From Alphaproteobacteria bacterium (lineage in GTDB: Bacteria > Pseudomonadota > Alphaproteobacteria > Rhizobiales > Hyphomicrobiaceae): a stretch of DNA of 35,902 bases. Below are positions 27,034 to 35,570 of the stretch, piece by piece. A program made the position numbers and the translations under genes. Each line of letters begins with the position of its first letter. Position 1 is the first letter of the stretch. The stretch lies in NCBI GenBank assembly GCA_018830445.1, contig JAHJSN010000170.1, positions 1-35,902 of the forward strand, given 5' to 3'. The notes beneath the pieces were generated by a model. That model was not told the origin of the DNA, made no database searches, and was given only the letters and a program-made list of their open reading frames with translations.

Positions 27034-29502
27034 ATGAGAACTAAGACTTTGCGGCACTTGGCGCTGACAACGGTAGCGGCGATTGTAGTGCCTATGAGCG
27101 GGACCGCCGCTCAGGAGGTGCTCGAAGGCATCGTCATCGACATCCCGGCCGCGCCGGGCGGCGGCACAATTCCGGTCGATAAGGTGCCCGGCGGCGTCTA
27201 CGTGCTGGATAGCGAGGCCATCGCAGACAACACGCGCAGCGATGTGCAGGATATCCTGTCAAAGAAGATTCCAAGCGTCCTGCTGGTCGATGCAGGCGGT
27301 TCCAACATCCGCTCGCAGCTTGATTATCGCGGCTTCGGCGCGGGCTCGATCACCGGCTTTCCGCAAGGCCTTGCGGTCTACCAGAACGGCATCCGCGTCA
27401 ACGAGGTCTTCGGCGACGTCGTCAACTGGGATTTGATCCCAACCAACGGCATTTCCGATATCGCAGTCGTCAGCGGCAACCCGGTCTACGGCTTGAACGC
27501 GCTGGGCGGCGCCGCCGTCATACGCATGAAGGACGGCTTCGAGTTCCAGGGCGTCGAGATCGAAGGCAAGTTCGGCTCGTTCGGCTACAAGGAAATCGGC
27601 ACCCAGATCGGAATCCAGAGCGGACCCTGGGCGATCTATTTCGCCGGTCAGCACATCGACGAAGACGGCTGGCGCGACTTCTCGCCCGCCGAGGTCGACC
27701 GCATGTATGCCGACATCGGTGCCAAGGGTTCCAGGGTCGAAGCCCACTTCAACCTGACTTGGGCCAAAAGTTCCGCCGGCGTTGTCGCTGCCACTCCTGA
27801 AGACCTCCTCAACATCGGCTGGGAACGAACATTCACCTCGCCCCAGATCACGGACCTCGAAGTCCTGATGCCATCCGTCAACGCCACGGTCGATGTCACC
27901 GATACGCTGTCGGTTTCCGGGATCGCCTATTACCGCCGCCTCAAATCATCGGTCATCGACGGCAACGTGCTCGAAGCCGGAGGCTGCGGCGAAGCTGCCG
28001 GAGAAGCACTCGAAGGAATTCTCGGACGCGATCCAACCCAGGCAGAGATTAATACGGTTCTTGCCAACAACGGTGTCAGCGACGAACAGCTCTGCGCCGA
28101 GGAAGGCATCGAAGGGGATTCGGTTGCCAATCTGGCTCTTGAAGCGCTCGCCATGGCCAACGGCCGGCCCATTGAGGAAGACGACGTTGGCGACGAGCCG
28201 TTTGGGGTCATCGACCGGATCAACCAGAAGGCCGAAAGCTGGGGCGGCTCGCTTCAGGCCGTAGAAAAGATGGAGCTGTTCAACCGTCCCAACCAGTTTC
28301 TCGTCGGCGTCAGCTACGATAAGGGCCAGGTTCGCTACAAGACGGCTTCCGAGATCGGCGAACTGGGCGACCGCTTCGTTGTCGACGGTTCCGGCATTAT
28401 CATCACCGAGCCCGACGACTTCACCGGCCGCGATGTCGACGTGCAGACCGAATACGCAGGCGTTTATTTCACCAACACCCTCGACCTTACCGACGCGCTC
28501 GCTGTGACGGTGGGTGGCCGCTTCAACTACGCCAGCATTGATCTCGTCGATTTGACAGGCGAGTTCGACGGTATCACGTCGAGCCACACCTTCGAGCGGT
28601 TCAATCCGAATGTTGGCGCAACCTACAAGTTCATGCCGGGCTTCCAGGTCTTTGCCGGTTATTCGGAAGCTAACCGCGCTCCGACCGCAGCCGAACTGGC
28701 CTGCGCCAATCCGGACAACCCGTGCCCCATCGAAAGCTTCCTGACCGACGACCCGCCGCTTGAGCAGGTGGTATCCCGCACAGTTGAAGCTGGTATCCGC
28801 GGCGAGCTGAATTCGAGCGCTGGCGATCAGAAGTTCACCTATGGTGTCGGTTACTTCCGCACCCGCAACGAAGACGACATCCTGTTCGTCAATTCGAACG
28901 TCACCGGGCGCGGCTTCTTCTTCAACGGCGGCGATACGCTGCGCCAGGGTATCGAGGCGCGTGCCACGTATTCCTGGCAGGATAAGTTGACGCTTTATGC
29001 CGGCTACGCTTGGATTCGTGCGACCTACGAGGACGCTTTGGAATTCCAGTCTCCGGCTCACCCGCTCGCCGGGCCGTGCTCCAGTGACCCCGAGGAGGAG
29101 ATCTGTATCCAGGTGCAGCCGGGAGATCGACTAACGAACGTGCCTGAGCACCGCTTCAAGGCTGGGTTCGAGTACATGATCACGCCGAAATGGATGTTCG
29201 GCGCCGACCTGATCGCGTCCACCGGCCAGTACCACCTCGGCGATGAGATCAACGTCCTGCCGAAGGTCGGCGGCTACACCCGCGTCGATCTGAAATCGAC
29301 CTACCAGGTCACCGATCAGGTCGAGATCTTCGGCATCGTCAACAACGTCTTCGACCGCCAGTACGGCCTGTTCGGCACGCTGTTCGAAGCGGACGAAGCC
29401 CCCACCGAGCCGGTCGGTCCCGGATTCGAGTTCAACAACCCACGTTCCATTGTCCCCGCGACCCCTGTCGCTGCTTATGGAGGCATGAAAGTCAGGTTCT
29501 GA
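27034..29502 (+). CDS. TonB-dependent outer-membrane receptor, substrate unknown
   Basis: This 822-residue receptor has a signal peptide (residues 1 to about 27, ending GTAAQ) and a TonB-box-like EGIVIDIP (about 31-38). The plug domain (about 50-170) includes DYRGFGAGSITGFPQGLAVY and GNPVYGLNALGGAAVIRMKDG, and the beta-barrel ends in MKVRF with the usual terminal Phe. I chose ATG 27034 because it opens the signal peptide; the frame extends up to 26995. An 80-residue acidic insertion (about 311-392) holds two cysteines, and CSSDPEEEIC forms another small Cys-bounded acidic loop. The transported ligand (siderophore, metal chelate or other) cannot be deduced. It lies 245 bp after tonB and could have its own promoter. 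Confidence 0.92.
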   Translation: MRTKTLRHLALTTVAAIVVPMSGTAAQEVLEGIVIDIPAAPGGGTIPVDKVPGGVYVLDSEAIADNTRSDVQDILSKKIPSVLLVDAGGSNIRSQLDYRGFGAGSITGFPQGLAVYQNGIRVNEVFGDVVNWDLIPTNGISDIAVVSGNPVYGLNALGGAAVIRMKDGFEFQGVEIEGKFGSFGYKEIGTQIGIQSGPWAIYFAGQHIDEDGWRDFSPAEVDRMYADIGAKGSRVEAHFNLTWAKSSAGVVAATPEDLLNIGWERTFTSPQITDLEVLMPSVNATVDVTDTLSVSGIAYYRRLKSSVIDGNVLEAGGCGEAAGEALEGILGRDPTQAEINTVLANNGVSDEQLCAEEGIEGDSVANLALEALAMANGRPIEEDDVGDEPFGVIDRINQKAESWGGSLQAVEKMELFNRPNQFLVGVSYDKGQVRYKTASEIGELGDRFVVDGSGIIITEPDDFTGRDVDVQTEYAGVYFTNTLDLTDALAVTVGGRFNYASIDLVDLTGEFDGITSSHTFERFNPNVGATYKFMPGFQVFAGYSEANRAPTAAELACANPDNPCPIESFLTDDPPLEQVVSRTVEAGIRGELNSSAGDQKFTYGVGYFRTRNEDDILFVNSNVTGRGFFFNGGDTLRQGIEARATYSWQDKLTLYAGYAWIRATYEDALEFQSPAHPLAGPCSSDPEEEICIQVQPGDRLTNVPEHRFKAGFEYMITPKWMFGADLIASTGQYHLGDEINVLPKVGGYTRVDLKSTYQVTDQVEIFGIVNNVFDRQYGLFGTLFEADEAPTEPVGPGFEFNNPRSIVPATPVAAYGGMKVRF

Positions 29503-29641
29503 CCCGGCCGGCCAACGGCCGGTGCAAAATATTCTGTAAAACCACCCAGACTGGTCCGGTCGTTTGCAAACCTGCAACACTTTTCGGGTTTACTACCTTC
29601 GAAGCGTCAGGGAACTTGTTTGGCGTACTTGACGCAAATAG

Positions 29642-29703
29642 GCGTGATGGCTTGCTCCATGGGCTGATCTGCCCGCCGAGCCGGCCATCACGCTTTTCAT
29701 TTT
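29642..29703 (+). terminator. Terminator after the receptor gene
   Basis: GCGTGATGGC (29642-29651) pairs with GCCATCACGC (29684-29693), and TTTTCATTTT follows. The 32-nt loop can fold a second small stem. It overlaps the last bases of the converging SDR gene. Confidence 0.75.
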
Positions 29704-30590
29704 GTACCGCCGTCTCGATCGTGGTGCGTTCCGGGATGAAGCAGCATCCCCATCAGCGGCACCGCCAGGAAATACGGCAGCACGCCCGCTGCCTTCGAAA
29801 GCAGCCAATTGATGAGCCCCGGCACGATCAGCGGATGGCCGAGTTGGTAACCGCGATAGACGCTTGCCGCGACGCGCTCCGGCGAACTCCACACCAGCAG
29901 ATACCGGTAGAGTGCCCGCCTTTGGCTATCCATGGCGTCGTGAAAGCTGGTCCGCACCGGTCCCGGCGCCACGCAGCTGACCCTCACACCCTGCCCCGAC
30001 ACCTCGAACGCCAGCGCTCTGGTGAACGAAATCACATAAGCCTTGCTGGCGTAGTAGACGTTCTGATACGGCCCCGGCAGCAGCCCGCCGAGCGATGCGA
30101 CGTTGATGATCCCGCCCCGCCCTCGCGCCAGCATGTCCGGCAGCACCAGCCGGGTAAGCCGGGTCAGGGCGGCAATGTTGATGTCGATGACGGCTTGGCT
30201 TTCCGCTCCGTCGCGGTTGACGAACGCCCCGCCCGATCCCGCGCCTGCATTGTTCACCAGGATATCGAGATAGCAGCCCTCGCCCCTGAGCCGTTCCTCG
30301 ATCGCTTTGGCCGCACTGGCATCGGTGACGTCGCAGACGATGACGATCGGCAGCTGGCCGGTTCTTTGCCGGACGGCTTCGGCAGCCGCCGCGAGCCGTT
30401 CTTCGTTGCGCGCCACCAGCGCCACCCGTTGGCGGGCTTTGGCGAAGCGGGCGGCGATCGCCAGTCCGATCCCGCTCGAACCGCCGGTCACCGCGACGGC
30501 TGGCACCAGCCCATCGACCGAGGCGAGCGCGGCCGGATCGACGTGCCTCGATCTGTTGATCCAAGGGTCGGCCAGGAAATGAAACAACAC
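29697..30590 (-). CDS. Short-chain dehydrogenase/reductase with hydrophobic C-terminus
   Basis: This 297-residue classical SDR has TGGSSGIG (residues 35-42), NNAG (113-116), Ser166, Tyr180 and Lys183 (YYASK) and PGPVRT after the active site. The C-terminus (about 260-290, LINWLLSKAAGVLPYFLAVP) is hydrophobic and may anchor it to the membrane, as in some lipid-acting SDRs of the 3-ketosphinganine-reductase-like type (inference). The start is GTG 30590 without a good ribosome binding site; the first 25 residues are unusual, so a later start is possible. It converges on the receptor gene. Confidence 0.85.
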   Translation of the reverse strand: MLFHFLADPWINRSRHVDPAALASVDGLVPAVAVTGGSSGIGLAIAARFAKARQRVALVARNEERLAAAAEAVRQRTGQLPIVIVCDVTDASAAKAIEERLRGEGCYLDILVNNAGAGSGGAFVNRDGAESQAVIDINIAALTRLTRLVLPDMLARGRGGIINVASLGGLLPGPYQNVYYASKAYVISFTRALAFEVSGQGVRVSCVAPGPVRTSFHDAMDSQRRALYRYLLVWSSPERVAASVYRGYQLGHPLIVPGLINWLLSKAAGVLPYFLAVPLMGMLLHPGTHHDRDGGTK

Positions 30591-30640
30591 GAGAGAAGAA
30601 ACCTTGGCAGCGTTGATGGCAGGGACGCAGGCGATATTAC

Positions 30641-30890
30641 CCCGAAACCCATTCCGCCGGTGAATTCGTCGAAGCCGCCGTTAGCGCCGTCGACTTCGAG
30701 GTGAACTGGCAGGGCCGGCAGGACATCGAAGTCGGCGTCGACCGCCGCACGCTTGTCTCGACCGGGCCGCGCTATTACCGTCCGGCCGTGGTCGGCGTGC
30801 CGTCGGTCGATTCCGCCGACGTGGGCCGGACGGGGCTTGAACCTGAAGCACACCTTCATCCGCCGCGTCGCGATGCTGGCGGCTGTCGGC
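30641..30890 (+). pseudogene. Decayed 3' fragment of GDP-mannose 4,6-dehydratase (gmd)
   Basis: Translating from 30641 gives YYPETHSAGEFVEAAV, then NWQGRQDIEVGVDRRTLV, then GPRYYRPAVVGV. These match in order the C-terminal part of Gmd (a GETHSVREFVE-like stretch, a WxGxG..E.G.D segment, and the R-Y-F/Y-R-P motif). After about 30835 the match continues in another frame as GLNLKHTFIRRVAMLAAV, like the LGWKPKxTF...L...MV end of Gmd, so there is a frameshift. The N-terminal Rossmann domain is absent. No other GDP-sugar genes lie nearby. This is therefore a relic and not a working gene. Confidence 0.7.
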
Positions 30891-31161
30891 TTAGGACACA
30901 AAACGGCCGGTCCGCACTGGGCAAAATCCGGCGTTAGCGCGGCAATTGAGATGAAAGGTTTGCGCGATGACCGGTTCGAATTTGAAGACCCATCCCGCCA
31001 GCCTCGACCAACACAGTCATCCAGCCGACAGGCGGGAAGCAGGCGACGTCTCAGTGAGACTGTCCGCATTTTCCCTCGACGCCCGCCGATCCGGCTGGTT
31101 TTCAACCGGCGAGATTTTCGGAGCACATATAGGCTACCGTAGCTCGTTTCCGCGCCGCCGC

Positions 31162-31569
31162 ATGCGGCCATGGGTGGCGGCCGCCTGTTTGAGGCTGGCG
31201 TTTGTCGCCGCGGCATTCGTCTGGTCCCCGGTCGCCAACGCCGTCGAATGCACGCACGCCGCGCGCATCGGCGCGATGCTGCAGCATGTGTCGCTGCGTT
31301 GCCCAGGCCTCGAACTGACCGAAGTCGGCCTCAAGGTCCAATCGAACCTTGCCGAGAGAATCGCTTCGTCCGGCGACCCGCAATGCGCCGCAGGCGGCCC
31401 CATGGCCATGCTTCAGGACCTGTCGAAGTTCGACCCGTCGTTGAACGACATCGCCGCAATCGGCAACGACATGATCCTCGACGCCGCCCTCTGCCAGACC
31501 ATCGGCGATTATTTCGACGGCCTCGCCGGCAACTCGGATACGCCGGAGTTTGTCAGGAAACGCGAGTAG
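31162..31569 (+). CDS. Small secreted Cys-containing protein, unknown function
   Basis: This 135-residue product has a signal peptide (RPWVAAACLRLAFVAAAFVW then SPVANA, cleavage near residue 26). The mature part has four cysteines (ECTHAARIG, LRCPGLEL, PQCAAGG, ALCQTIGD), likely two disulfides, in a helical composition. The start is uncertain: ATG 31162 begins the signal but lacks a ribosome binding site. An in-frame ATG at 30967 has an AAAGG upstream but would put 65 odd residues before the signal. Family not recognised. It follows the gmd relic on the same strand. Confidence 0.6.
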   Translation: MRPWVAAACLRLAFVAAAFVWSPVANAVECTHAARIGAMLQHVSLRCPGLELTEVGLKVQSNLAERIASSGDPQCAAGGPMAMLQDLSKFDPSLNDIAAIGNDMILDAALCQTIGDYFDGLAGNSDTPEFVRKRE

Positions 31570-31651
31570 GAAGGAGTCTCAAGCGCCACCAGGGACCGCA
31601 TCGGCTCGACGCCGACGATGACAACGCGACACCATTGGGTTGGTGACAAGT

Positions 31652-32527
31652 TCACTGGCCGTTGAAGTGCACCGTGCCGAGCCGGGAGACGTCATAGCCG
31701 GAAAGGTCGCGCGCCTTGTCGGCGAACGCCTTCGTCCGGGTGAAGGTGAAAAGCGATTGCAGCGGCGGCTCGAAATAGCTGCGCCGGTCGACCAGCAGGT
31801 CGAAGCGTTCCTCCGCCAGCGGCACGAAGTCGAGCTGATAGGGGCCGGCCAGCGCGCCGAGGCCGAAAGCGGCGTCCGCCTTGCCTTCCTGCACGGCGAG
31901 CACCGCGTCGGCTTCCGATAATGCAGGGTTGGTGAGAACGAAATCGCCCGTCCCGAACTCGGCCGCCGCAATCAGGTGATCGAACAGCACCTGGCTGCCG
32001 GCGGTTGCCTGTCGCGGAACCACTTTCTTGCCGCGCAGATCCGCAATCGAAGCGATACCAAGAGGGTTGCCTTCGGCAACGATCAGTCCGCGCTGGCGCT
32101 TGGCCCATTCGATGAGCACGATCGCTTGCCCGCCGAGCATGCTGGAAACGAACGAGACGTTCCAGTTGTCCGAATCCGGACAGTAGAGGTGCAGGCCGGT
32201 CGCGATGCCCTCGCCCGCAGCGAACCGCTCAAGCCCGTCGCGGCTGGAATCGAAATAGCTGGCAAGGCCGGAACGGCACTCGCGCAACGCCCATTCGATG
32301 AGCGGGTCATGGCTGCCGAGCACCACGCCTGGCCGCGGTTTTGTCGCCGCAAGCCCGCCCGTCTCGGTGTGTTCGGCAAGCCAGGCGTCGACGGCGTCCC
32401 TCGGGAACAGCAGTTTGCCGGTTGCCCGCGTGCATGGCACCTCGCCGGCCGCCGCCATGTCGTAGACCTTGCGCTCTTTCAGCCTGAGCAGGTCGGCAAG
32501 TTCCTTGGTGGTGAGGAAGCGATCCAT
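31652..32527 (-). CDS. Regulator with excisionase-type HTH and periplasmic-binding-like domain
   Basis: This 291-residue protein has an N-terminal MerR/excisionase-like HTH (LTTKELADLLRLKERKVYDM, about residues 5-24, through FPRDAVDAWLAEH). It is fused to a periplasmic-binding-protein-like domain (about 65-290) with GSHDPLIEWALRE and VSRLGTVHF. This two-domain type occurs in bacteria next to molybdate or tungstate uptake and molybdoenzyme genes and probably senses an oxyanion or cofactor (family knowledge). No such genes lie nearby, so its target is open. I start at ATG 32527, the first codon of the HTH; an upstream start at 32596 is unlikely. Confidence 0.82.
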   Translation of the reverse strand: MDRFLTTKELADLLRLKERKVYDMAAAGEVPCTRATGKLLFPRDAVDAWLAEHTETGGLAATKPRPGVVLGSHDPLIEWALRECRSGLASYFDSSRDGLERFAAGEGIATGLHLYCPDSDNWNVSFVSSMLGGQAIVLIEWAKRQRGLIVAEGNPLGIASIADLRGKKVVPRQATAGSQVLFDHLIAAAEFGTGDFVLTNPALSEADAVLAVQEGKADAAFGLGALAGPYQLDFVPLAEERFDLLVDRRSYFEPPLQSLFTFTRTKAFADKARDLSGYDVSRLGTVHFNGQ

Positions 32528-32644
32528 CGGCGGTTCAGATCCATCGTGTTCGTTGCATTTGACGAGGTTCGACAATCGAAACCGGATTATGCGCATATTT
32601 GCAACGCTAAACGGCTGAATTACCGTTGATTGGGCGGATAGATT

Positions 32645-33547
32645 TCATCGCTTGGCCGGTGCCTGCGCCGCCATCGGCCGGATCACGAATACCGCGGCCA
32701 TGACAAATAAAATGCCGACGATTTGCACGATGCTGAGGGTCTCCCCGAAAATGACAGCAGCCATCAACGCCGTTGTCGGCGGCACCAGATAGAACAGGCT
32801 CGTCACGCGGCTCACTTCGCGCGCCCTGATCATAAGCATCAGCAACCCTATCGCTCCGATCGACAGGACAACGACGAGCCAGGCCAGCGCCGCGGCGAAC
32901 TCGGCCGTCCAATCGACGACCATCGTTTCGCTAAGGCCGGCGATGATCAGGCTTGAAGCGAACGCCGCCGAATATTGCGCGATCGTCAGTGCGACGAGAT
33001 CGCCGCTCATTCCGCGCGCCTTCTGATTGAGCGTGCCGAGCGTGATGCCGAGGAGGGCCGCGAACGCGCTGAAGAGCCCGAACCCTCCCAGAACCTCGCC
33101 AACCGAAACGTCGGCAATCTTTGGCGCGAATACAAGAAGCACACCGGCAAGCCCTAGTCCGAGCCCGGCCCAATGCCGCCGTCCCGGCCATTCGCCCAGA
33201 AGCGGCCCGGCCAGCAGCGCCGTTAGGATCGGCTGCGTCGAGACGATGACGGCGACGACGCCGGCGGGCATCCCATCGCGCAGCGCCCACAGCACGCCGC
33301 CCAGGTAGGCGGTATGAATGAACAGGCCCGTCAGGCCGGCCTGCACCATGACCGGTAAGGACGGCCAGGCGGTTTTGCGCCAGACCGCCCAGGGGATGAG
33401 GATCGCAAGAACCAGTAAGAACCGCACGCTAAGGAACGTGAACGGCTCCGCATGGGTCGCTCCGACCTTCGAAGCGATGAAGCCGGTCGACCAGAACAGA
33501 ACGAACAGCAGCGGTGCAACGCGAAGCAGCATGGCCGGCGGATCCAT
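32645..33547 (-). CDS. EamA/DMT family transporter
   Basis: This 300-residue membrane protein has about ten hydrophobic segments in two EamA repeats, starting LLRVAPLLFVLFWSTGFIAS and with a second repeat near PTTALMAAVIFGETLSIVQI. Such DMT-superfamily proteins export amino acids or other metabolites; the substrate is unknown. ATG 33547 lies directly after the tail of the ccr terminator; ATG 33532 (five residues shorter) is equally possible. The HTH regulator follows 117 bp downstream on the same strand. Confidence 0.9.
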   Translation of the reverse strand: MDPPAMLLRVAPLLFVLFWSTGFIASKVGATHAEPFTFLSVRFLLVLAILIPWAVWRKTAWPSLPVMVQAGLTGLFIHTAYLGGVLWALRDGMPAGVVAVIVSTQPILTALLAGPLLGEWPGRRHWAGLGLGLAGVLLVFAPKIADVSVGEVLGGFGLFSAFAALLGITLGTLNQKARGMSGDLVALTIAQYSAAFASSLIIAGLSETMVVDWTAEFAAALAWLVVVLSIGAIGLLMLMIRAREVSRVTSLFYLVPPTTALMAAVIFGETLSIVQIVGILFVMAAVFVIRPMAAQAPAKR

Positions 33548-33583
33548 AAAGAAATGGCCCGCCCGCATCTTATGCGGACGGGC
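33548..33583 (-). terminator. Terminator after ccr
   Basis: On the minus strand GCCCGTCCGCAT pairs with ATGCGGGCGGGC (12-bp arms with one mismatch, loop AAG) and is followed by CATTTCTTTA. The U-tract is modest. It ends immediately before the EamA start codon, so EamA depends on readthrough or a promoter within this stretch. Confidence 0.6.
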
Positions 33584-33641
33584 TGATGATCTGGCGTTCG
33601 GCAGCGACGGCAGGTTCCGTTGCCGGTCTGTCGGAAACGCT

Positions 33642-34973
33642 CTATCCGAACTTGCTTTCGCTGGCTTCGCGCGTGTCCTCCAGCGTGCGCAGTCCGGTCG
33701 TCGGCGCCGACACGAGCACCGCCATGTTGCCCGGCTTGTGTTCGTTCTTCCACATCCGCATGTGCGCCTTCGGGATCTGCGTCCAGGGGAACACTTCGGA
33801 CATGCACGGATCGATGCGCCGTTCGACCACCAGCCTGTTGGCCTGCGAGGCCTGCTTCAGGTTGGCGAAGTGCGAACCCTGCACGCGCTTCTGGTGCATC
33901 CACAAATAGCGGGCATCCATCGTCAGATTGTAGCCCGTTGTACCAGCGCAGATGACCACCATGCCGCCGCGCTTGACCAGGAACACCGATAGCGGGAATG
34001 TGGATTCGCCGGGATGCTCGAAGATGAAGTCCGGGTTGTTGCCCTTGCCGGTAATCCCCCAGATGGCCTTGCCGAACTCGCGCGCCGCCTTGTTCCAGGT
34101 GTTGAATTCCGGGCTGTTGACTTTCGGCAGCTGCCCCCAGCACCCATCGAAGTCCTTGCGGTTCATGACTCCGCGCGCGCCAAGCTGCATGACGAAGTCG
34201 CGCTTGTCGTCTTCGGAGACGATGCCGATGGCGTTCGCACCCGTCGTGGCGCACAACTGCACGGCCATCGAGCCGAGGCCGCCGGAAGCGCCCCAAACGA
34301 GGACGTTGTGGCCGGGACGCAAAACGTGCGGGCGATGCCCGAACAGCATGCGATAGGCGGTTGCCAGCACCAGCGTGTAACAGGCGCTTTCTTCCCAGGT
34401 CAGATGCTTGGGTCGCTCCAGCAGCTGGCGATCCTGAACGCGGGCAAATTGCGCGAATGACCCATCCGGCGTCTCGTAGCCCCAGATGCGCTGCGACGTC
34501 GAGAACATCGGGTCACCGCCGTTGCATTCCTCGTCGTCGCCGTCGTCCTGGTTGCAGTGGATGACGACTTCGTCGCCGACCTTCCAGCGTTTCACTTTGG
34601 AGCCGACCGCCCAAACGATCCCGGACGCATCCGAGCCTGCGACGTGGAACGGGTTCTTGTGCACGTTGAACATCGAGACCGGCGTGCCTAGCGACGCCCA
34701 GACTCCGTTGTAGTTGACGCCTGCCGCCATCACGAGAACCAGCACATCGTGGCTGTCGAGTTCCCACGTCGGCACGACTTCGACCTGCATGGCCTGATCC
34801 GGCGGCCCCTCGCGGTCCTGGCGGATGGCCCAGGCATACATGTTCTTTGGGACATGACCGAGCGGCGGTATTTCGCCGACTTCGTACAGGTCCTTCAGCG
34901 GCGCGCCCGTCTCTGCGCCGTTATCGTTGGTGGATCCGCTTCCAGTTTCAGTTGCCACGGCTTGGCTCGACAT
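33642..34973 (-). CDS. ccr: Crotonyl-CoA carboxylase/reductase
   Basis: This 443-residue medium-chain dehydrogenase/reductase converts crotonyl-CoA, CO2 and NADPH to ethylmalonyl-CoA, the key step of the ethylmalonyl-CoA pathway for acetyl-CoA assimilation. The protein has the family N-terminus (KDLYEVGEIPPLGHVPKNMY), NYNGVWASLGTPVSMF, the acidic DDGDDEECNGGDPMFS loop, NADPH motif GASGGLGSMAVQL (about 228-240), and the C-terminal MRMWKNEHKPGNMAVLVSAP. The substrate-region FEHPGESTFPLS is the part that distinguishes Ccr from ordinary quinone-oxidoreductase relatives. GGGGAGAG precedes ATG 34973. It is monocistronic, ending at a terminator. The EMC mutases are not in the window. Confidence 0.96.
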   Translation of the reverse strand: MSSQAVATETGSGSTNDNGAETGAPLKDLYEVGEIPPLGHVPKNMYAWAIRQDREGPPDQAMQVEVVPTWELDSHDVLVLVMAAGVNYNGVWASLGTPVSMFNVHKNPFHVAGSDASGIVWAVGSKVKRWKVGDEVVIHCNQDDGDDEECNGGDPMFSTSQRIWGYETPDGSFAQFARVQDRQLLERPKHLTWEESACYTLVLATAYRMLFGHRPHVLRPGHNVLVWGASGGLGSMAVQLCATTGANAIGIVSEDDKRDFVMQLGARGVMNRKDFDGCWGQLPKVNSPEFNTWNKAAREFGKAIWGITGKGNNPDFIFEHPGESTFPLSVFLVKRGGMVVICAGTTGYNLTMDARYLWMHQKRVQGSHFANLKQASQANRLVVERRIDPCMSEVFPWTQIPKAHMRMWKNEHKPGNMAVLVSAPTTGLRTLEDTREASESKFG

Positions 34974-35195
34974 TCCTTGCGCTCTCCCCAGTCATTGCGG
35001 CCGCGAAGGCTTCGCGGCGATTGTTGCATCGCGGCAAATAGAGCGCGCCGGAACGTGCGTTGCAAGCCCCATCAATGTATAGGCAGCCCGTTAGCGTCCA
35101 AATGTAACGCAAAATTAGTCAATTGGGCGCGATACTGGGGCAGATATCTTCAACAAAGACTTTTCCGAACAGCGGCGCCAAGGAAAGAATGCACG

Positions 35196-35570
35196 ATGAT
35201 GGAGTTTGTATACAAGATCATCGATGTAGATACCCAAACTATCTACTTGATTATTCTTGTCAGTGTCGTTTCGGCCTTCCTTCAGCGTGAAATCATCGGC
35301 TCGGACCTGTTCACCTACATCTCCCTGCCGACCTTCATTGCCGCCTCGTTTGTCAGCCTTTTTGTCTGCCGGGAGAATTACTGGCTTATTCTCGGCGACC
35401 CGATCATCGAAGTCATCGTGTCCTCGATTATTGCCATAACGCTTTCGTTCATGGTGTTCCTGCTGGCGGTTAACCTCTCAAGCGCCTTCACCGGCTGGAA
35501 CGTCAGGCGCATGCTCAAGAAAAGAAATCTTGACGGCGGCTCCAAGCAGGCCAAGCCGAGACACGGCTGA
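35196..35570 (+). CDS. Small integral membrane protein, unknown function
   Basis: This 124-residue protein has about three membrane segments (about residues 17-30, 41-57 and 73-95: IYLIILVSVVSAFL, YISLPTFIAASFVSLFV, VIVSSIIAITLSFMVFLLAV) and a basic cytoplasmic tail (RRMLKKRNLDGGSKQAKPRHG). AAGGAAAG lies nine bases before ATG 35196; ATG 35199 follows directly. It diverges from ccr across a 222-bp gap. No family recognised. Confidence 0.7.
   Translation: MMEFVYKIIDVDTQTIYLIILVSVVSAFLQREIIGSDLFTYISLPTFIAASFVSLFVCRENYWLILGDPIIEVIVSSIIAITLSFMVFLLAVNLSSAFTGWNVRRMLKKRNLDGGSKQAKPRHG

Noticed and set aside
29504-29522. CCGGCCG/CGGCCGG stem as the receptor terminator
   Set aside because: No T-run follows; the stem at 29642-29693 with its T-tract is the better candidate.
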